Counted from the stretch's first letter, positions 33,860 through 46,076 are shown. The stretch is 64,000 bases of DNA from Pseudorhizobium endolithicum (GCF_902153245.2 NZ_CABFWF030000010.1:140560-204559); one strand, 5' to 3'. Translations and numbers: made by a program. The notes: generated from the letters alone by a model not told the origin.

Positions 33860-35527
33860 TTAGACCTTGTTGACGAATACCGTGACGACCGGCTTCTTTC
33901 CCCAGGCCTCGTTGGCCGCGGAACGGACCGCGCGGCGGATTGCCTCCCGCAAGGTCTCCAGGTCCTTGCGGCGGCCGCGGGGGATGCTCTCCACCGCGCC
34001 GAGCACGGCGTCGTAGAGCGTATCCTCCATATCCTCGCCTTCCTCGTCGAACTCCGGCAGTCCGAAAGCCACCAGGTCGGGGTCGCCGAGGAAATCATAG
34101 CGGCTGTCGAGAAGAACATTCACCGAGACGTGGCCCACATAGGCGAGCTTGCGGCGGTCGCCGATCCCCATCTCTTCCAGATCGCCGATCAGCTTTCCAT
34201 CCTTGAATATCCGGCCGTGCGCGACCTGGTCGATGACTTCGGCCGGGCCGGGAGCGAGGCGCAACATGTCGCCGTTGCGGACCCTCGGAATCGTCGGAAT
34301 GCCGGCCTGCCCGCCCAGTTCCGCCTGCGCGGTCAGATGCGCCGCCTCGCCGTGGACCGGCACCAGGATCTGCGGACGGGTCCACTCATACATCCTGAGC
34401 AGCTCGTTGCGGCGGGGATGACCCGAAACGTGAACGAGCGCATCATTGTCGGTGACGATATGCACGCCCTGGTCGATCAGGCCATTCTTGATCTCGAGGA
34501 TGGCTTTCTCATTGCCGGGGATCGTACGCGATGAAAAGACCACCGTGTCGCCCGCGGCCAGCGCTACGTTTCGCATCTCGTCTCGAGCAATCTTGGCCAG
34601 TGCCGCCCGCGGCTCTCCCTGGCTTCCGGTCAGGACGACCACAACGCGGTCGCGCGGTATGTAACCATACTCGTCTTCGGCGATGAACGGCTTGATGCCC
34701 TCCATCAGTCCGATATCACGGGCGACGTTGACGACGCGCTTCATCGAACTGCCGAGCAGCAGGACTTCCCGGCCGGCGGCATGTGCCGCATGTGCGATCG
34801 ACCGGATACGGCCGACATTCGACGAGAAGGTCGTGATGGCCACCCTGCCTTCGGCACTTTCGATGATCTTGCGCAGTCCCTCCGAGACCTCCTCCTCCGA
34901 GGGCGACACGCCGTCGCGTTCGGCATTGGTGGAATCGCACATCAACGCCAGCACGCCCTCGTCGCCGACCGCCCGGAACCGCGCCTCGTCCGTCAACGGA
35001 CCGAGAGACGGGGCCTCGTCGATCTTCCAGTCTCCGGTATGCACCACATTGCCGAGCGGCGTGCGGATGACCAGCGACATGGGTTCGGGAATGGAGTGGT
35101 TGACGGCGACCGCCTCGACGTCGAACGGCCCGACCGTGATCCTGTCGCCGGCCTTGAAGGGCGTCACGGGAATGTCCGCGCGCGTGCCCTCGAAATTCCG
35201 CTTCGCCTCCAGCAGGCCGGCCGTGAAGGCGGAAGCGTAGACCGGCACGTTGAGACCCGGCCACAGTTCGTTGAGCGCGCCGTAGTGATCCTCGTGGGCA
35301 TGGGTGATGATGATGCCCTTGAGGTTGTTCCGTTCGTTGGCGAGGAAACGGATATCCGGCAGGACAAGGTCCACACCCGGCAATTCGGGGCCGGCAAAGG
35401 TCACCCCGCAGTCGACCATGATCCACTGGCGCTTGCCCGGCGGTCCATATCCATAGAGCGCCAGGTTCATGCCGATCTCGCCGACACCGCCGAGCGGCAG
35501 AAACACCAGTTCTTCCTGTTTGGCCAT
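33860..35527 (-). CDS. rnj: Ribonuclease J
   Basis: RNase J is an endonuclease and 5'-3' exonuclease of the metallo-beta-lactamase/beta-CASP group, acting in rRNA maturation and mRNA decay. The 555-residue protein has VFLPLGGVGEIGMN at the start, GIIITHAHEDHYGAL with the HxHxDH zinc motif, VHTGDWKID, and the beta-CASP ALMCDSTNAERDGVSPSE, TGSQGEPRAALAKIA and SGHPRRNELLRMYEW. The ATG at 35527 has AAGGA 5 bases upstream; a 12-codon longer reading was not used because the domain begins here. It follows birA by 7 bp. Confidence 0.95.
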   Translation of the reverse strand: MAKQEELVFLPLGGVGEIGMNLALYGYGPPGKRQWIMVDCGVTFAGPELPGVDLVLPDIRFLANERNNLKGIIITHAHEDHYGALNELWPGLNVPVYASAFTAGLLEAKRNFEGTRADIPVTPFKAGDRITVGPFDVEAVAVNHSIPEPMSLVIRTPLGNVVHTGDWKIDEAPSLGPLTDEARFRAVGDEGVLALMCDSTNAERDGVSPSEEEVSEGLRKIIESAEGRVAITTFSSNVGRIRSIAHAAHAAGREVLLLGSSMKRVVNVARDIGLMEGIKPFIAEDEYGYIPRDRVVVVLTGSQGEPRAALAKIARDEMRNVALAAGDTVVFSSRTIPGNEKAILEIKNGLIDQGVHIVTDNDALVHVSGHPRRNELLRMYEWTRPQILVPVHGEAAHLTAQAELGGQAGIPTIPRVRNGDMLRLAPGPAEVIDQVAHGRIFKDGKLIGDLEEMGIGDRRKLAYVGHVSVNVLLDSRYDFLGDPDLVAFGLPEFDEEGEDMEDTLYDAVLGAVESIPRGRRKDLETLREAIRRAVRSAANEAWGKKPVVTVFVNKV

Positions 35528-35534
35528 AACGTCC

Positions 35535-36305
35535 TTATTCCGTTCGTGCGAAGAATACATCACCGGCTGCGATCGACAACATCTGCCCGCCGCCGGTCTC
35601 GAGCTTCAACAGCCCCTGTTCGTCAATGCCGCCAAACCGTCCGGCCAGCGAGCGGTCTGCAAGGTTGACGGTGATCTGCTCGCCGACGCCGCAGGCGACA
35701 TCCAGCCACCGGCGGCTGATTTCGCCGATGCCGCGACCTTCATCCCAGGATTCCAGAACCTCCGCCATTTCCTTGAAAAGGTGAGCGAAAATCTCATCCG
35801 GAGATGCGTGGCATCCGTGATCCTCAAGGCGAGTGACCCCGTATGGTGCATCCTGTGGCATGTGCCGGATGTTGATACCGGTGCCGATGACCAGGGCATA
35901 CCGTCCATCGGGCAGCCGTTCGCCTTCCATGAGAATGCCGCAGGTCTTCCGGCGTCCGATCAGGATATCGTTCGGCCACTTTACTTCAAGCGGCTCCGCG
36001 CCGGGTGGCAGTACGGCACGGATCGCGGCATGAACGGCAAGCGCAACAGCAAGCGGCAGCGATCCCAACCGCTCCATCGGCGCGGGATCGAGAAGCAGGA
36101 GCGAGGCATGGAGGTTGCCGGGCTCCGATGTCCACACCCGGCCTCGCCGCCCGCGGCCGCTGATTTGCCGCGCGGCCGTCAGCCAAAGGTTGCCGGGATC
36201 ACCGGCGCGAGCGCGGGCAAGGCACTCCGTGTTGGTGGAACCGACGTCCCCCAGCGCTTCGTGGCGGAACGCCTCCAGCGAGAAGCGTTCCCTTGTGCTT
36301 GCCAT
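35535..36305 (-). CDS. birA: Biotin--[acetyl-CoA-carboxylase] ligase
   Basis: BirA activates biotin to biotinoyl-AMP and attaches it to the carrier lysine of carboxylases. The 256-residue protein has GSTNTECLARA, SGRGRRGRVWTS (adenylate binding), EVKWPNDILIGRRKTCGILME, and VIGTGINI. The N-terminal helix-turn-helix of E. coli BirA is missing, so it is a ligase only and not the biotin-operon repressor. The C-terminal SH3-like domain is present. It starts 2 bp after the nuoN stop, so it is tied to the complex I operon, as usual in rhizobia. Confidence 0.93.
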   Translation of the reverse strand: MASTRERFSLEAFRHEALGDVGSTNTECLARARAGDPGNLWLTAARQISGRGRRGRVWTSEPGNLHASLLLLDPAPMERLGSLPLAVALAVHAAIRAVLPPGAEPLEVKWPNDILIGRRKTCGILMEGERLPDGRYALVIGTGINIRHMPQDAPYGVTRLEDHGCHASPDEIFAHLFKEMAEVLESWDEGRGIGEISRRWLDVACGVGEQITVNLADRSLAGRFGGIDEQGLLKLETGGGQMLSIAAGDVFFARTE

Positions 36306-36307
36306 CC

Positions 36308-37750
36308 TCAGAAGAAGGATTTCGCGGCAGCGTTCGCCGCGGTGCCGACCGGGCCGCCGAAGAGAACATAGGCTGTCACGAACAGGCCGGACAGGCTGAA
36401 GACGAGCCGGAGTTCACCCGCGATCCGGGCGAACTCGCCGGTTGCTTCATCGAACCACATCAGCTTGACGATGCGCAGATAGTAGTAGGCGCCGACCACC
36501 GAGGTCAGGACACCGATGATGGCAAGGGCGTAGAGCTTCGCCTCGATGGCCGCGACGAAGACGAAGTACTTCGCGAAGAAGCCTGCCAGCGGGGGAATGC
36601 CCGCCATGGAGAACATCAGCGCGGTCAGGACGACAGCCATGAACGGCTTCGTGGCGGCAAGGCCTGCAAGATCGTCGACATTCTCGACGTTCTCGCCTTC
36701 CTTGCGGCGCATCGCCATGATGCAGGCGAAGGTGCCGAGCGTCATCACCATGTATATGAGCATATAGAGGATCACGCCGGAAACGCCGGTCTCGGTGCCC
36801 GCGGCGAGACCCACGAGCGCAAAGCCCATGTGGCCGATCGACGAATAGGCCATCAGGCGCTTGATGTTACGCTGGCCGATGGCGGCAAAGGAGCCGAGCA
36901 TCATGGATGCGATCGACACGAAGACGAGGATCTGCTGCCAGTCGGCAACGATCGGCATGAAGGCTTCCGAGACGACCCGCACGAGGATCGCCATGGCGGC
37001 GACCTTGGGGCCGGCTGCGAAGAAGGCCGTCACCGGTGTCGGTGCCCCTTCATAGACGTCCGGCGTCCACATGTGGAAGGGAACGGCGGAAATCTTGAAG
37101 CAGACGCCGGCCAGCACGAAGACGAGGCCGAAGACGAGGCCCAGCGACCGGGTATCGGCCGAAAGGACGGCGGCGATTTCATCGAAGCCGGTATTGCCGG
37201 TGAAGCCGTAGACCAGCGAGCAGCCATAGAGCAGCATGCCGGACGAGAGCGAGCCGAGCACGAAGTATTTCAGGCCGGATTCCGTCGAGCGGAGGCTGTC
37301 GCGGTTGATGGCGGCGCAGACATAGAGGGACAGCGACATCAGTTCGAGGCCGAGATAGAGCGCCAGCAGGTCGTTGGCGGAGATCAGCAGCATCATGCCG
37401 AGCGTCGCAAGGACCATCAGGACCGGGAACTCGAAGCGGTCGAGCTGCTCGGAACGCGCATGCCCCACGGTCATGATCATCGCCGTGACGGAGCCGATCA
37501 GGGCCACGACCTTCATGAAGCGCGCGAAGGGATCGAGCAGGAAGGCGCCGCCATAGGCCTCTCCGTCACCGGGCACCAGCACCAGCCAGAGACCCGCCGC
37601 AATGATCAGCGCCACGGCCAGGCCCGTCACGGTCGGAGCGGATCGGTCACCGGAGAAGACCCCGATCATGAGAAGGGCCAGTGCCCCCACTGCCAGAATG
37701 ATCTCCGGCATGGACAGCTGCAGGCTAGCGAGGAAGAGTTCAGAGCTCAT
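36308..37750 (-). CDS. nuoN: NADH-quinone oxidoreductase subunit N
   Basis: NuoN is one of three antiporter-like proton-pumping subunits of complex I. The 480-residue protein has about 14 membrane segments. [20 protein letters not shown] with its conserved Lys, [18 protein letters not shown], and [15 protein letters not shown] are the family landmarks. It is last of the nuo genes, 18 bp after nuoM. Confidence 0.96.
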   Translation of the reverse strand: MSSELFLASLQLSMPEIILAVGALALLMIGVFSGDRSAPTVTGLAVALIIAAGLWLVLVPGDGEAYGGAFLLDPFARFMKVVALIGSVTAMIMTVGHARSEQLDRFEFPVLMVLATLGMMLLISANDLLALYLGLELMSLSLYVCAAINRDSLRSTESGLKYFVLGSLSSGMLLYGCSLVYGFTGNTGFDEIAAVLSADTRSLGLVFGLVFVLAGVCFKISAVPFHMWTPDVYEGAPTPVTAFFAAGPKVAAMAILVRVVSEAFMPIVADWQQILVFVSIASMMLGSFAAIGQRNIKRLMAYSSIGHMGFALVGLAAGTETGVSGVILYMLIYMVMTLGTFACIMAMRRKEGENVENVDDLAGLAATKPFMAVVLTALMFSMAGIPPLAGFFAKYFVFVAAIEAKLYALAIIGVLTSVVGAYYYLRIVKLMWFDEATGEFARIAGELRLVFSLSGLFVTAYVLFGGPVGTAANAAAKSFF

Positions 37751-37768
37751 GTCCAGTTATGTCCCGTC

Positions 37769-39280
37769 TCAGTGCACTGTCAGTGCAAGGTCTTGCGCTG
37801 CCTGCAGGGCGGCGGCGTAGTTGTTGACAAGCAGGTCCACCGAGGCAGCCGTCGCATCGAAGATCGGTGCCGGATAGATACCGTAGAAGATGGTCAGCGC
37901 GACCAGCGGATAGAGGATCAGCTTTTCTCGGGCCGTCAGGTCCAGAAGCCCCTTGAGGCTTTCCTTCTCCAGGGCGCCCCAAATCACGCGGCGGTAGAGC
38001 CAGAGCGCATAGGAGGCCGACAGGATGACGCCGGTCGCCGCAAAGAGCGCTACCCAGGTGTTGACCTGGAAGACCCCGATCACCGTCAGGAACTCGCCGA
38101 CGAAGCCGGAGGTGCCAGGCAAGCCGACATTCGCCATCGTGAAGACCATGAAGGCGACTGCATATTTCGGCATGTTGTTGACCAGGCCACCATACGCCGC
38201 GATCTCCCGGGTATGGAGACGGTCATAGATCACGCCGACGCAGAGAAAGAGCGCGCCCGAGACGATGCCGTGCGACAGCATCTGGAAGATTGCGCCCTGC
38301 ACGCCCTGCATGTTCCCGGCGAAGATGCCCATGGTCACGAAGCCCATGTGGGCAACGGAGGAATAGGCGATCAGCTTCTTGATGTCGTCCTGCATCATCG
38401 CGACCAGCGAGGTATAGATGATGGCCATCACGGACAGCGTAAAGACGAAGGGTGCGAAGTAATCCGATGCCAGCGGGAACATGGCAAGTGAAATACGGAT
38501 GAAGCCGTAGCCGCCGAGCTTCAGCATGACGCCTGCCAGGATGACCGAACCTGCCGTCGGCGCCTGCACGTGCGCGTCCGGAAGCCACGTGTGCACCGGC
38601 CACATCGGCATCTTCACCGCAAAGGCGGCGAAGGCGGCGAGCCACAGCCACGTCTGCAGGTTTGCCGGGAAATCATATTTCAGGAGTTCCACGATGTCGG
38701 TGGTGCCCGCCTGCCAGTACATGGCCATGATGGCGAGCATCATCAGTAGCGAGCCGGCGAGCGTATAGAGGAAGAACTTGTAGGAGGCGTAGACGCGATC
38801 CTTGCCGCCCCAGACACCGATGATGATGAACATCGGAATCAGGGTTGCTTCAAAGAAGACATAGAAGAGCACGATGTCGAGCGCGACGAACACGCCGACC
38901 ATGACGACTTCCAGAAGGAGGAAGGCGATCATGTATTCCTTTAGGCGCTTCTCGACGGAATGCCAGCTGGCGAGCACGCAGAAGGGCATCAGGAAGGTCG
39001 TCAGGATGACGAACAGCATGGAGATGCCGTCCACCCCGAGATGATAGGAGATGCCCGTGCCGAGCCAGGGGCTCTTCTCGACCATCTGGAAGCCAGGGTT
39101 CGAGTTGTCGAACCCGATCCAGATGAAAAGCGACACCACGAAGGTGAAGACCGTCGTCAGCAGCGAGACGTTCAGGATGTTGCGACGCCCATAGGGGCTG
39201 TCTTCGCGTGTCAGCAGCAGGAGCAGCACGCCAACGAGCGGCAGGAAGGTGACCGTCGAGAGAATTGGCCAGTCGGTCAT
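37769..39280 (-). CDS. nuoM: NADH-quinone oxidoreductase subunit M
   Basis: NuoM is an antiporter-like proton-pumping subunit, 503 residues. It has the conserved Glu segment [16 protein letters not shown], the broken-helix region [38 protein letters not shown], and [14 protein letters not shown]. It overlaps the nuoL stop by 1 bp (TAATG), so it is translated by coupling. Confidence 0.96.
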   Translation of the reverse strand: MTDWPILSTVTFLPLVGVLLLLLTREDSPYGRRNILNVSLLTTVFTFVVSLFIWIGFDNSNPGFQMVEKSPWLGTGISYHLGVDGISMLFVILTTFLMPFCVLASWHSVEKRLKEYMIAFLLLEVVMVGVFVALDIVLFYVFFEATLIPMFIIIGVWGGKDRVYASYKFFLYTLAGSLLMMLAIMAMYWQAGTTDIVELLKYDFPANLQTWLWLAAFAAFAVKMPMWPVHTWLPDAHVQAPTAGSVILAGVMLKLGGYGFIRISLAMFPLASDYFAPFVFTLSVMAIIYTSLVAMMQDDIKKLIAYSSVAHMGFVTMGIFAGNMQGVQGAIFQMLSHGIVSGALFLCVGVIYDRLHTREIAAYGGLVNNMPKYAVAFMVFTMANVGLPGTSGFVGEFLTVIGVFQVNTWVALFAATGVILSASYALWLYRRVIWGALEKESLKGLLDLTAREKLILYPLVALTIFYGIYPAPIFDATAASVDLLVNNYAAALQAAQDLALTVH

Positions 39281-41280
39281 TACATTGAGCTCCCGAGCAT
39301 CATCCAGGTGACGAGGGCGGCGACGCCGATCAGCATCGCGAACGCATAGTGATAAAGGTAGCCGGACTGCAGGCGCACGACGCTGCGGGTCACATCGACG
39401 ACACGGGCGGCAACGCCGTTCGGGCCGTAGGCGTCGATGACGCCGATGTCACCCTTCTTCCAGAGGAAGCGGCCGAGCGCTTTTGCAGAACGTACGAAAA
39501 GGAAGTCGTAGATCTCGTCGAAGTACCACTTGTTGAGCAGGAACTCGTAGAGCAACTTCTGCGACTCGGCCAGGCGGCGCGGCGTGTCCGGCGACTTGAT
39601 GTACATGTACCAGGCCGTGACGAAGCCGACCGCCATGGCGATGAACGGGCTCCACTTCACGAGCAGCGGCACGTGGTGGAACTCCTCGAGGATCTGGTTC
39701 TCCGGCAGGGTGAACAGCGCGCCCTTCCAGAAGTCGGCATAGTGGTGGCCGAAGAAGTAGCCTTCGAACAGGAAGCCGGCGGCGATCGCACCAATGGCCA
39801 GGATATAGAGAGGTACGAGCATCACCTGCGGCGATTCATGGACGTGATGCATCACGTCGGCCGACGCCCGGGGCTTGCCGAAGAAGGTGAGGAACGCCAG
39901 CCGCCACGAATAGAAGCTCGTGAACAAAGCCGCGATGACCAGCAGCGTGAAGGCAAAGCCCGCAGCAGCAGAATGCGACGCAAAGGCGGACTCGATGATC
40001 ACGTCCTTGGAGAAGAAGCCGGCGAAGCCGAACATCGTACCGGGGATACCAACGCCGGTGAGTGCCAGCGTGCCGATCGTCATCATCCAGAAGGTGACGG
40101 GGATGTGCTTGCGCAGCCCGCCCATGTAGCGCATGTCCTGCTCGCCATCGACTGCATGGATGACGGAACCGGCGCCAAGGAACAGCAGCGCCTTGAAGAA
40201 GGCATGCGTGAAGAGGTGGAAGATGGCCGCGCCATAGGCCCCTACCCCCAGAGCCACGAACATGTAGCCGAGCTGCGAGCAGGTGGAATAGGCGATCACG
40301 CGCTTGATGTCGTTCTGGACGAGCCCGACGGTCGCCGCGAAAAAGGCGGTGATCGCACCGATGATGGTGACGAACAGCAGCGCATCCGGCGACAGTTCGA
40401 AGATCGGCGACATGCGGGCGACGAGGAAGACGCCGGCGGTGACCATGGTCGCGGCGTGGATGAGAGCCGAGACCGGGGTCGGGCCTTCCATCGCGTCGGG
40501 CAGCCAGGTGTGCAGCAGGAACTGCGCGGACTTGCCCATCGCGCCCATAAAGAGCAGCAGGCAGATCAAGGTCAGGGCGCCGTAGCGTGTCAGTTCCATG
40601 CCGAAGATGCTAGCGATGACGTCGCCACCTTCTGCAGCACCCTCGGCCGGCAGATAGGTCGCGGCCGTGGCGAAGATGGTCTCGAAGTTCAGCGATCCGA
40701 ACAGCATGAAGATGCCGGCAATGCCGAGCAGGAAGCCGAAGTCACCGACGCGGTTGACGATGAAGGCCTTCATGGCCGCAGCGGAGGCGGAGGGCTTCTT
40801 GTACCAGAAACCGATTAGCAGATACGAGGCAAGGCCCACGCCTTCCCAGCCGAAGAACATCTGCGCCAGGTTATCGGAGGTCACCAGCATCAGCATGGCG
40901 AAGGTGAACAGCGACAGATAGGCAAAGAACCGCGGCCGATGCGGATCATGGTGCATGTAGCCGATCGAGTAGATGTGCACGAGCGAGGAGACCGTGTTGA
41001 CGACGACGAACATCACGGCCGTCAGCGTGTCGATCCGGAATGCCCATTCGATGTCGATGCCGCCGGACTGGATCCATCGCAGGACCTCAACCTTGATGAC
41101 CTCATGGCCTTCGCCATGCGCCATCGCGACGTTGAAGAACACGATCCAGGAGAGGACGGCGACGATCACCATCAGGCCGCTGGTGATGTATTCCGAAGCC
41201 TTTGCGCCGATCGATCGGCCGAACAGGCCGGCGATCAGGAAGCCGATCAGGGGAAGGAAGACGATTGCCTTGTAGATCAT
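39280..41280 (-). CDS. nuoL: NADH-quinone oxidoreductase subunit L
   Basis: NuoL is the distal proton-pumping subunit with the long lateral helix. The 666-residue protein has [58 protein letters not shown] and a C-terminal lateral-helix region ending near residue 600, then a final anchor segment. The start follows nuoK by 7 bp. Confidence 0.96.
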   Translation of the reverse strand: MIYKAIVFLPLIGFLIAGLFGRSIGAKASEYITSGLMVIVAVLSWIVFFNVAMAHGEGHEVIKVEVLRWIQSGGIDIEWAFRIDTLTAVMFVVVNTVSSLVHIYSIGYMHHDPHRPRFFAYLSLFTFAMLMLVTSDNLAQMFFGWEGVGLASYLLIGFWYKKPSASAAAMKAFIVNRVGDFGFLLGIAGIFMLFGSLNFETIFATAATYLPAEGAAEGGDVIASIFGMELTRYGALTLICLLLFMGAMGKSAQFLLHTWLPDAMEGPTPVSALIHAATMVTAGVFLVARMSPIFELSPDALLFVTIIGAITAFFAATVGLVQNDIKRVIAYSTCSQLGYMFVALGVGAYGAAIFHLFTHAFFKALLFLGAGSVIHAVDGEQDMRYMGGLRKHIPVTFWMMTIGTLALTGVGIPGTMFGFAGFFSKDVIIESAFASHSAAAGFAFTLLVIAALFTSFYSWRLAFLTFFGKPRASADVMHHVHESPQVMLVPLYILAIGAIAAGFLFEGYFFGHHYADFWKGALFTLPENQILEEFHHVPLLVKWSPFIAMAVGFVTAWYMYIKSPDTPRRLAESQKLLYEFLLNKWYFDEIYDFLFVRSAKALGRFLWKKGDIGVIDAYGPNGVAARVVDVTRSVVRLQSGYLYHYAFAMLIGVAALVTWMMLGSSM

Positions 41281-41287
41281 GACCTGA

Positions 41288-41596
41288 TCAGCCCTTCATC
41301 ATGTTGACGTCTTCGACCGCGATCGAGCCGCGGTTGCGGTAGAAGACGACGAGAATTGCAAGACCGATCGCCGCTTCGGCGGCCGCCACGGTCAGAATGA
41401 ACAGTGCGAAGACCTGGCCGACGATGTCGTTCAGGTAGGAGGAGAAGGCCACCATGTTGAGGTTGACCGACAGCAGGATCAGCTCGATCGACATCAGGAT
41501 GATGATGACGTTCTTGCGGTTCAGGAAGATCCCGAAGACGCCGAGGATGAAGAGGATCGCGCTGACCGTGAGGTAATGGGAGAGACCGATTTCCAT
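41288..41596 (-). CDS. nuoK: NADH-quinone oxidoreductase subunit K
   Basis: NuoK is a 102-residue three-helix subunit of the membrane arm. [19 protein letters not shown] begins it, [19 protein letters not shown] carries the conserved membrane Glu used in proton transfer, and [20 protein letters not shown] carries the second. The ATG at 41596 was chosen over a TTG two codons upstream because AAGGA lies 8 bases before the ATG and the length is then the family norm. Confidence 0.96.
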   Translation of the reverse strand: MEIGLSHYLTVSAILFILGVFGIFLNRKNVIIILMSIELILLSVNLNMVAFSSYLNDIVGQVFALFILTVAAAEAAIGLAILVVFYRNRGSIAVEDVNMMKG

Positions 41597-41620
41597 GTCC
41601 AAATTCCTTCTTCGCCTACC

Positions 41621-42235
41621 TCAGAGACCCTGGCCCGACTTGACCTTGACCACCTCGATGGCGGTCTCGGGTGTGCGCGCAACCTGCCTGGAGACGTCCT
41701 GGCGCTTGATGTGGGTGCGATGGCGCAGCGTCAGCACGATGGCGCCGATCATGGCGACCAGCAGCACGAGGCCCGCGATCTGGAAGAAGTAGACGTAGTT
41801 CGTATAGAGCACGTCCCCGAGCGCCGCCGTATTGGTCCGCTCGGCCGGGTTCGGGATCGGCATGGTGATCGCCTCGGCGGCCTGCGGCGTCAGGACGCTG
41901 CCGCCGATCACGACGATCAGCTCGGCCGCGACGATCAGGCCGACCAGGATTCCGACCGGCGCATATTGCAGTACCCCTGCCCGCAGTTCGGCGAAGTCGA
42001 TGTCGAGCATCATCACGACGAAGAGGAAGAGCACCGCGACCGCGCCGATGTAGACGACGAGCAGGATCATCGCCAGGAACTCGGCGCCCGTCAGCAGGAA
42101 GAGGCCGGCCGCATTGAAGAACACCAAGATCAGGAAGAGCACGGAGTGAACCGGGTTCCGCGACGAGATGACCATGAAGGCCGACGCCACCGCGACGAAC
42201 GCAAAGAGATAGAAGAAAACAGCCTGCAGACCCAT
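41621..42235 (-). CDS. nuoJ: NADH-quinone oxidoreductase subunit J
   Basis: NuoJ is a five-helix membrane-arm subunit of 204 residues, beginning MGLQAVFFYLFAFVAVASAF. The conserved FLAMILLVVYIGAVAVLFLFVVMML segment is the pi-bulge helix important for coupling. The gap of 123 bp to nuoI is larger than elsewhere in the cluster and contains no supported gene. Confidence 0.95.
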   Translation of the reverse strand: MGLQAVFFYLFAFVAVASAFMVISSRNPVHSVLFLILVFFNAAGLFLLTGAEFLAMILLVVYIGAVAVLFLFVVMMLDIDFAELRAGVLQYAPVGILVGLIVAAELIVVIGGSVLTPQAAEAITMPIPNPAERTNTAALGDVLYTNYVYFFQIAGLVLLVAMIGAIVLTLRHRTHIKRQDVSRQVARTPETAIEVVKVKSGQGL

Positions 42236-42358
42236 CGTGGTGCCTTTTCGTCCTCATCGGGACCGGCATCTGCCTCGCCCCGCTTGATCCGGCCGCCAGC
42301 GGCGTGCCGGAAAGTAACCTGCCATGTCTTTGGCCACTCCCATCGGGTGGCCATTGCG

Positions 42359-42850
42359 TCACCGGTAGGGTGCGTCCTGCGCCATGTTGCGCGCGATTTC
42401 GCGTTCCCAGCGGTCGCCATTCTCCAGCAGCCGCGCCTTGTCGTAGTAGAGCTCCTCGCGTGTCTCGGTGGAGAACTCGAAGTTCGGTCCTTCGACGATC
42501 GCGTCGACCGGGCACGCCTCCTGGCAGAAGCCGCAATAGATGCACTTCACCATGTCGATGTCATAGCGGACCGTGCGGCGGGTGCCATCGTTGCGGCGCG
42601 GGCCGGCTTCGATGGTGATCGCCTGGGCGGGACAGATCGCTTCGCACAGCTTGCAGGCAATGCAGCGCTCTTCGCCGTTCGGATAACGCCGCAGGGCGTG
42701 CTCACCGCGGAAGCGCGGTGAAACCGGGTTCTTCTCGAACGGGTAGTTCACCGTCGCTTTGGGCTTGAAGAAGTAGCGCATCGACAGGAAGAAGGCGCCG
42801 ACGAACTCCTTCAGGAATAGCGAACTGACCGCTTGTGTCAGACTTGCCAT
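42359..42850 (-). CDS. nuoI: NADH-quinone oxidoreductase subunit I
   Basis: NuoI is the 163-residue ferredoxin-like subunit carrying clusters N6a and N6b. Two [4Fe-4S] motifs are complete: [16 protein letters not shown] and [16 protein letters not shown]. The N-terminal amphipathic part ([17 protein letters not shown]) and [16 protein letters not shown] are typical of the proteobacterial/mitochondrial TYKY type. Confidence 0.96.
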   Translation of the reverse strand: MASLTQAVSSLFLKEFVGAFFLSMRYFFKPKATVNYPFEKNPVSPRFRGEHALRRYPNGEERCIACKLCEAICPAQAITIEAGPRRNDGTRRTVRYDIDMVKCIYCGFCQEACPVDAIVEGPNFEFSTETREELYYDKARLLENGDRWEREIARNMAQDAPYR

Positions 42851-42889
42851 CGTTATTCTCCAATGAGGCTCAGCTGAAGGCGGGCCATG

Positions 42890-43936
42890 TTACGCCCACC
42901 CCATCAGCTTGAGCACGAATGCGGTAATGATGACCATGGCGAGCGAGAGCGGAAGGAAGATCTTCCAGCCCAGCCGCATCAGCTGGTCGTAGCGGTAGCG
43001 GGGCACGAAGGCCTTCACCATCGAATAGACGAAGAAGATGAGGATGACCTTCAGGATGAACCAGACGATGCCGGGCACCCAGTTGAGGATCCAGATGTCG
43101 ACCGGTGGCAGCCAACCGCCGAGGAAGAGGATCGTCGTCAGCGAGCAGATCAGCAGGATCGCCGCATACTCACCGAGCATCAGCATCATGTAGGGAGCCG
43201 AGGAATACTCGACCATGTAGCCAGCGACCAGTTCCGACTCCGCTTCCGGAAGGTCGAAGGGGGGACGGTTGGTTTCGGCAAGTCCCGAGATGATGAAGAC
43301 GATGAACATCGGGAAGAGCGGCAGCCAGTGCCAGTCGAGGAAGGAATTCGGCAGGCCCATCATCGTGCCGAGGCCGTCCTTCTGCGCGAAGACCATGTCC
43401 GACAGGTTGAGCGAGCCGACGCAGAGCAGCACCGTCACGATCACGAAGCCGATGGAGACTTCGTAGGACACCATCTGCGCAGCCGAGCGGAGCGCACCGA
43501 GGAACGGATACTTCGAGTTCGACGCCCAGCCGGACATGATGACGCCGTAGACCTCGAGCGAGGAGATCGCGAAGACGTACAGGATGCCGACATTGATGTT
43601 GGCGATCACCCAGTTCTCGTTGAACGGGATTACCGCCCAGGTGGCAAGCGCCAGCGTCACCGCCACCAGCGGCGCGATCAGGAAGACGCCCTTGTTGGCG
43701 CCCGAGGGGATGATCGGCTCCTTGAAGACGAACTTCAAAAGGTCGGCGAAAGACTGGAACAGGCCCCAGGGACCGACGACGTTCGGACCGCGGCGAAGCT
43801 GGACAGCCGCCCAGATCTTGCGGTCGGCGTACAGGATGTAGGCGATGAAGACCAGGAGGCAGACGAGAACGAGCAGAGACTGCCCGATCATCACCAGTGC
43901 CGGCCATGCATAGGTCGAGAAAAAGGTATCGTCCAT
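42890..43936 (-). CDS. nuoH: NADH-quinone oxidoreductase subunit H
   Basis: NuoH is the 348-residue membrane subunit that forms much of the quinone chamber. [21 protein letters not shown], the Glu-rich loop [23 protein letters not shown], and [14 protein letters not shown] are the conserved landmarks. It follows nuoG by 7 bp. Confidence 0.96.
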   Translation of the reverse strand: MDDTFFSTYAWPALVMIGQSLLVLVCLLVFIAYILYADRKIWAAVQLRRGPNVVGPWGLFQSFADLLKFVFKEPIIPSGANKGVFLIAPLVAVTLALATWAVIPFNENWVIANINVGILYVFAISSLEVYGVIMSGWASNSKYPFLGALRSAAQMVSYEVSIGFVIVTVLLCVGSLNLSDMVFAQKDGLGTMMGLPNSFLDWHWLPLFPMFIVFIISGLAETNRPPFDLPEAESELVAGYMVEYSSAPYMMLMLGEYAAILLICSLTTILFLGGWLPPVDIWILNWVPGIVWFILKVILIFFVYSMVKAFVPRYRYDQLMRLGWKIFLPLSLAMVIITAFVLKLMGWA

Positions 43937-43943
43937 ATTCCTG

Positions 43944-46025
43944 TTACTCCGCCGCAGCCTGGAAATTGTTGCGGGCCAGCGCCGAGCATTCGGCCATCAC
44001 GGCCGACGCCCGCGCGATCGGGTTCGTCAAATAGAAGTCTTTGATCGGCGAAGCAAATGCCGACTTGCTCATCTCACCGCCTTTTTGCCCCAAAGCCGCC
44101 ACAGGAGCGACATCGCCCACAGCGATCTCGTCCAGATCGGCGAAATGCGGGTAGGCCGCATAGAGCTGCGAGCGCAAAGCGGAGAGCGAATCAAACTGCA
44201 GTTTCTTACCGAGGACGTCCGACAGGGCGCGGATGATCGCCCAGTCCTCGCGTGCCTCGCCGGGCGGGAAGCCGGCCCGATTGCCCATCTGTACCCGGCC
44301 CTCTGTGTTGACCCAGGTGCCGGACTTTTCCGTATAGGTCGCAGCCGGCAGGATGACGTCGGCGTGATGAGCGCCGTTGTCGCCGTGGCTGCCGATATAG
44401 ACCGTGAACTTCGCGCCCTTGCGGGTGAAGTCCATCTCGTCCGCGCCGAGCAGGAAGAGCACGTCCATGTTCGCCAGCATGTCGGCAGCGCCGACGCCGT
44501 TCGCACCCGGCACGAAGCCGAGATCCAGACCGCCGACGCGCGCGGCAGCCGTATGCAGCACGCCGAAGCCGTTCCATTCTTCGGTGACGGCGCCGATGGA
44601 GCCTGCAAGCTTTGCGGCGGCGCTGAGAATGACAGCACCATCGGCGCGCGACAGGGCGCCCTGGCCGACGATGATCATCGGGTTCTTCGCCTTGCGCAGC
44701 GTTTCGATGAAGCTGCCGGACCCGTTGATCAGTTCGCTCAGGCTGTCCGGGCCGGAGCCGAGATATTCGTAGTCATAACGCAGCTCGCCGCCTTCGCCGA
44801 TCACGCCGATCGGGAAGTCGCCGCGGCGCCAGCGCTTGCGGATGCGAGCGTTCAGCACGGCCGCTTCGAGCCGCGGGTTGGTGCCGATCAGCAGGAGCGC
44901 GCCGGCGCGCTCGATGCCCTCGATGGTCGGGTTGAAGAGGTAGCTCGCGCGGCCGAGCGACGGGTCAAGCGCGGCGCCGTCCTGACGGCAGTCGAGGTTT
45001 TCCGAGCCGAGCGAGCGGATCAGTTCCTTCAGCGCATACATCTCCTCGACGGCAGCAAGGTCGCCGGCGATCGCGCCGATCTTGTCCGCGGAAGTCGCCG
45101 AAACGGCAGCCTTGATCGCGGCAAAGGCTTCGCCCCAGCTTGCAGCCTGCAGGCGCCCATCGCGACGCACATAGGGCCGATCGAGGCGCTGGGTCTTCAG
45201 GCCGTCCCAGATGAAACGCGTCTTGTCGGAGATCCACTCCTCGTTCACCAGTTCGTTGACGCGCGGCATGATGCGCATGACTTCGCGACCGCGCGTATCG
45301 ACGCGGATTGCCGAGCCGAGAGCATCCATGACGTCGATCGACTCTGTCTTGCCCAGTTCCCACGGGCGAGCAGTGAAGGCGAAGGGCCGCGAGGTCAGCG
45401 CGCCGACCGGGCAGAGGTCGATGACGTTGCCCTGAAGCTCAGACGTCATCGCATGCTCGAGATAGGTGGTGATCTCCGCATCTTCGCCACGGCCGATCAG
45501 ACCGAGCTCCGAGACGCCGCCCACTTCCGTGGAGAAACGGACGCAGCGCGTGCAATGGATGCAGCGGTTCATCACCGTCTTGACGAGCGGCCCGATATAC
45601 TTGTCTTCGACGGCGCGCTTGTTCTCGGTGTAGCGCGAGGAATCCATGCCAAAGGCCATGGCCTGGTCCTGCAGGTCGCACTCGCCCCCCTGATCGCAGA
45701 TCGGGCAATCCAGCGGGTGGTTGATCAGCAGGAACTCCATCACGCCTTCGCGGGCCTTCTTCACCATCGGCGTGTTGGTGAAAACTTCCGGCAGTTCGCC
45801 GTTGGGGCCGCCGCGGATGTCGCGCACGCCCATGGCGCAGGAGGCAGCCGGCTTCGGCGGGCCGCCCTTCACCTCGACCAGACACATGCGGCAGTTGCCC
45901 GCGACCGACAGGCGCTCGTGGAAACAGAACCGCGGAACCTCGGCGCCAGCCTCCTCGCACGCCTGCAGCAGCGTGAAATGATCCGGGACCTCGATTTCCT
46001 TGCCGTCGACCTTCAGCTTTGCCAT
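43944..46025 (-). CDS. nuoG: NADH-quinone oxidoreductase subunit G
   Basis: NuoG is the large 693-residue iron-sulfur subunit of the peripheral arm. The N-terminal [2Fe-2S] ligands are in [19 protein letters not shown], the HxxxC cluster N5 region is [19 protein letters not shown], and a [4Fe-4S] motif [10 protein letters not shown] precedes [15 protein letters not shown]. The C-terminal molybdopterin-oxidoreductase-like domain lacks a cofactor role. It lies downstream of a 221-codon gene with helix-hairpin-helix end that splits nuoF from nuoG. Confidence 0.96.
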   Translation of the reverse strand: MAKLKVDGKEIEVPDHFTLLQACEEAGAEVPRFCFHERLSVAGNCRMCLVEVKGGPPKPAASCAMGVRDIRGGPNGELPEVFTNTPMVKKAREGVMEFLLINHPLDCPICDQGGECDLQDQAMAFGMDSSRYTENKRAVEDKYIGPLVKTVMNRCIHCTRCVRFSTEVGGVSELGLIGRGEDAEITTYLEHAMTSELQGNVIDLCPVGALTSRPFAFTARPWELGKTESIDVMDALGSAIRVDTRGREVMRIMPRVNELVNEEWISDKTRFIWDGLKTQRLDRPYVRRDGRLQAASWGEAFAAIKAAVSATSADKIGAIAGDLAAVEEMYALKELIRSLGSENLDCRQDGAALDPSLGRASYLFNPTIEGIERAGALLLIGTNPRLEAAVLNARIRKRWRRGDFPIGVIGEGGELRYDYEYLGSGPDSLSELINGSGSFIETLRKAKNPMIIVGQGALSRADGAVILSAAAKLAGSIGAVTEEWNGFGVLHTAAARVGGLDLGFVPGANGVGAADMLANMDVLFLLGADEMDFTRKGAKFTVYIGSHGDNGAHHADVILPAATYTEKSGTWVNTEGRVQMGNRAGFPPGEAREDWAIIRALSDVLGKKLQFDSLSALRSQLYAAYPHFADLDEIAVGDVAPVAALGQKGGEMSKSAFASPIKDFYLTNPIARASAVMAECSALARNNFQAAAE

Positions 46026-46076
46026 CGTCTCACTTACGTCCTGTGCTCAATCCGCGGCGGCAGCCGGGGAAAATCC

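Noticed and set aside
36293-38491. 732-codon plus-strand frame opposite nuoN and nuoM
   Set aside because: Antisense shadow of membrane-protein codons (His/Asp/Glu-rich), with no ribosome site and no similarity.
42130-42420. Minus-strand ORF in the nuoI-nuoJ gap with a Trp-rich start
   Set aside because: It continues into nuoJ out of frame, has no Shine-Dalgarno and looks like random frame usage.
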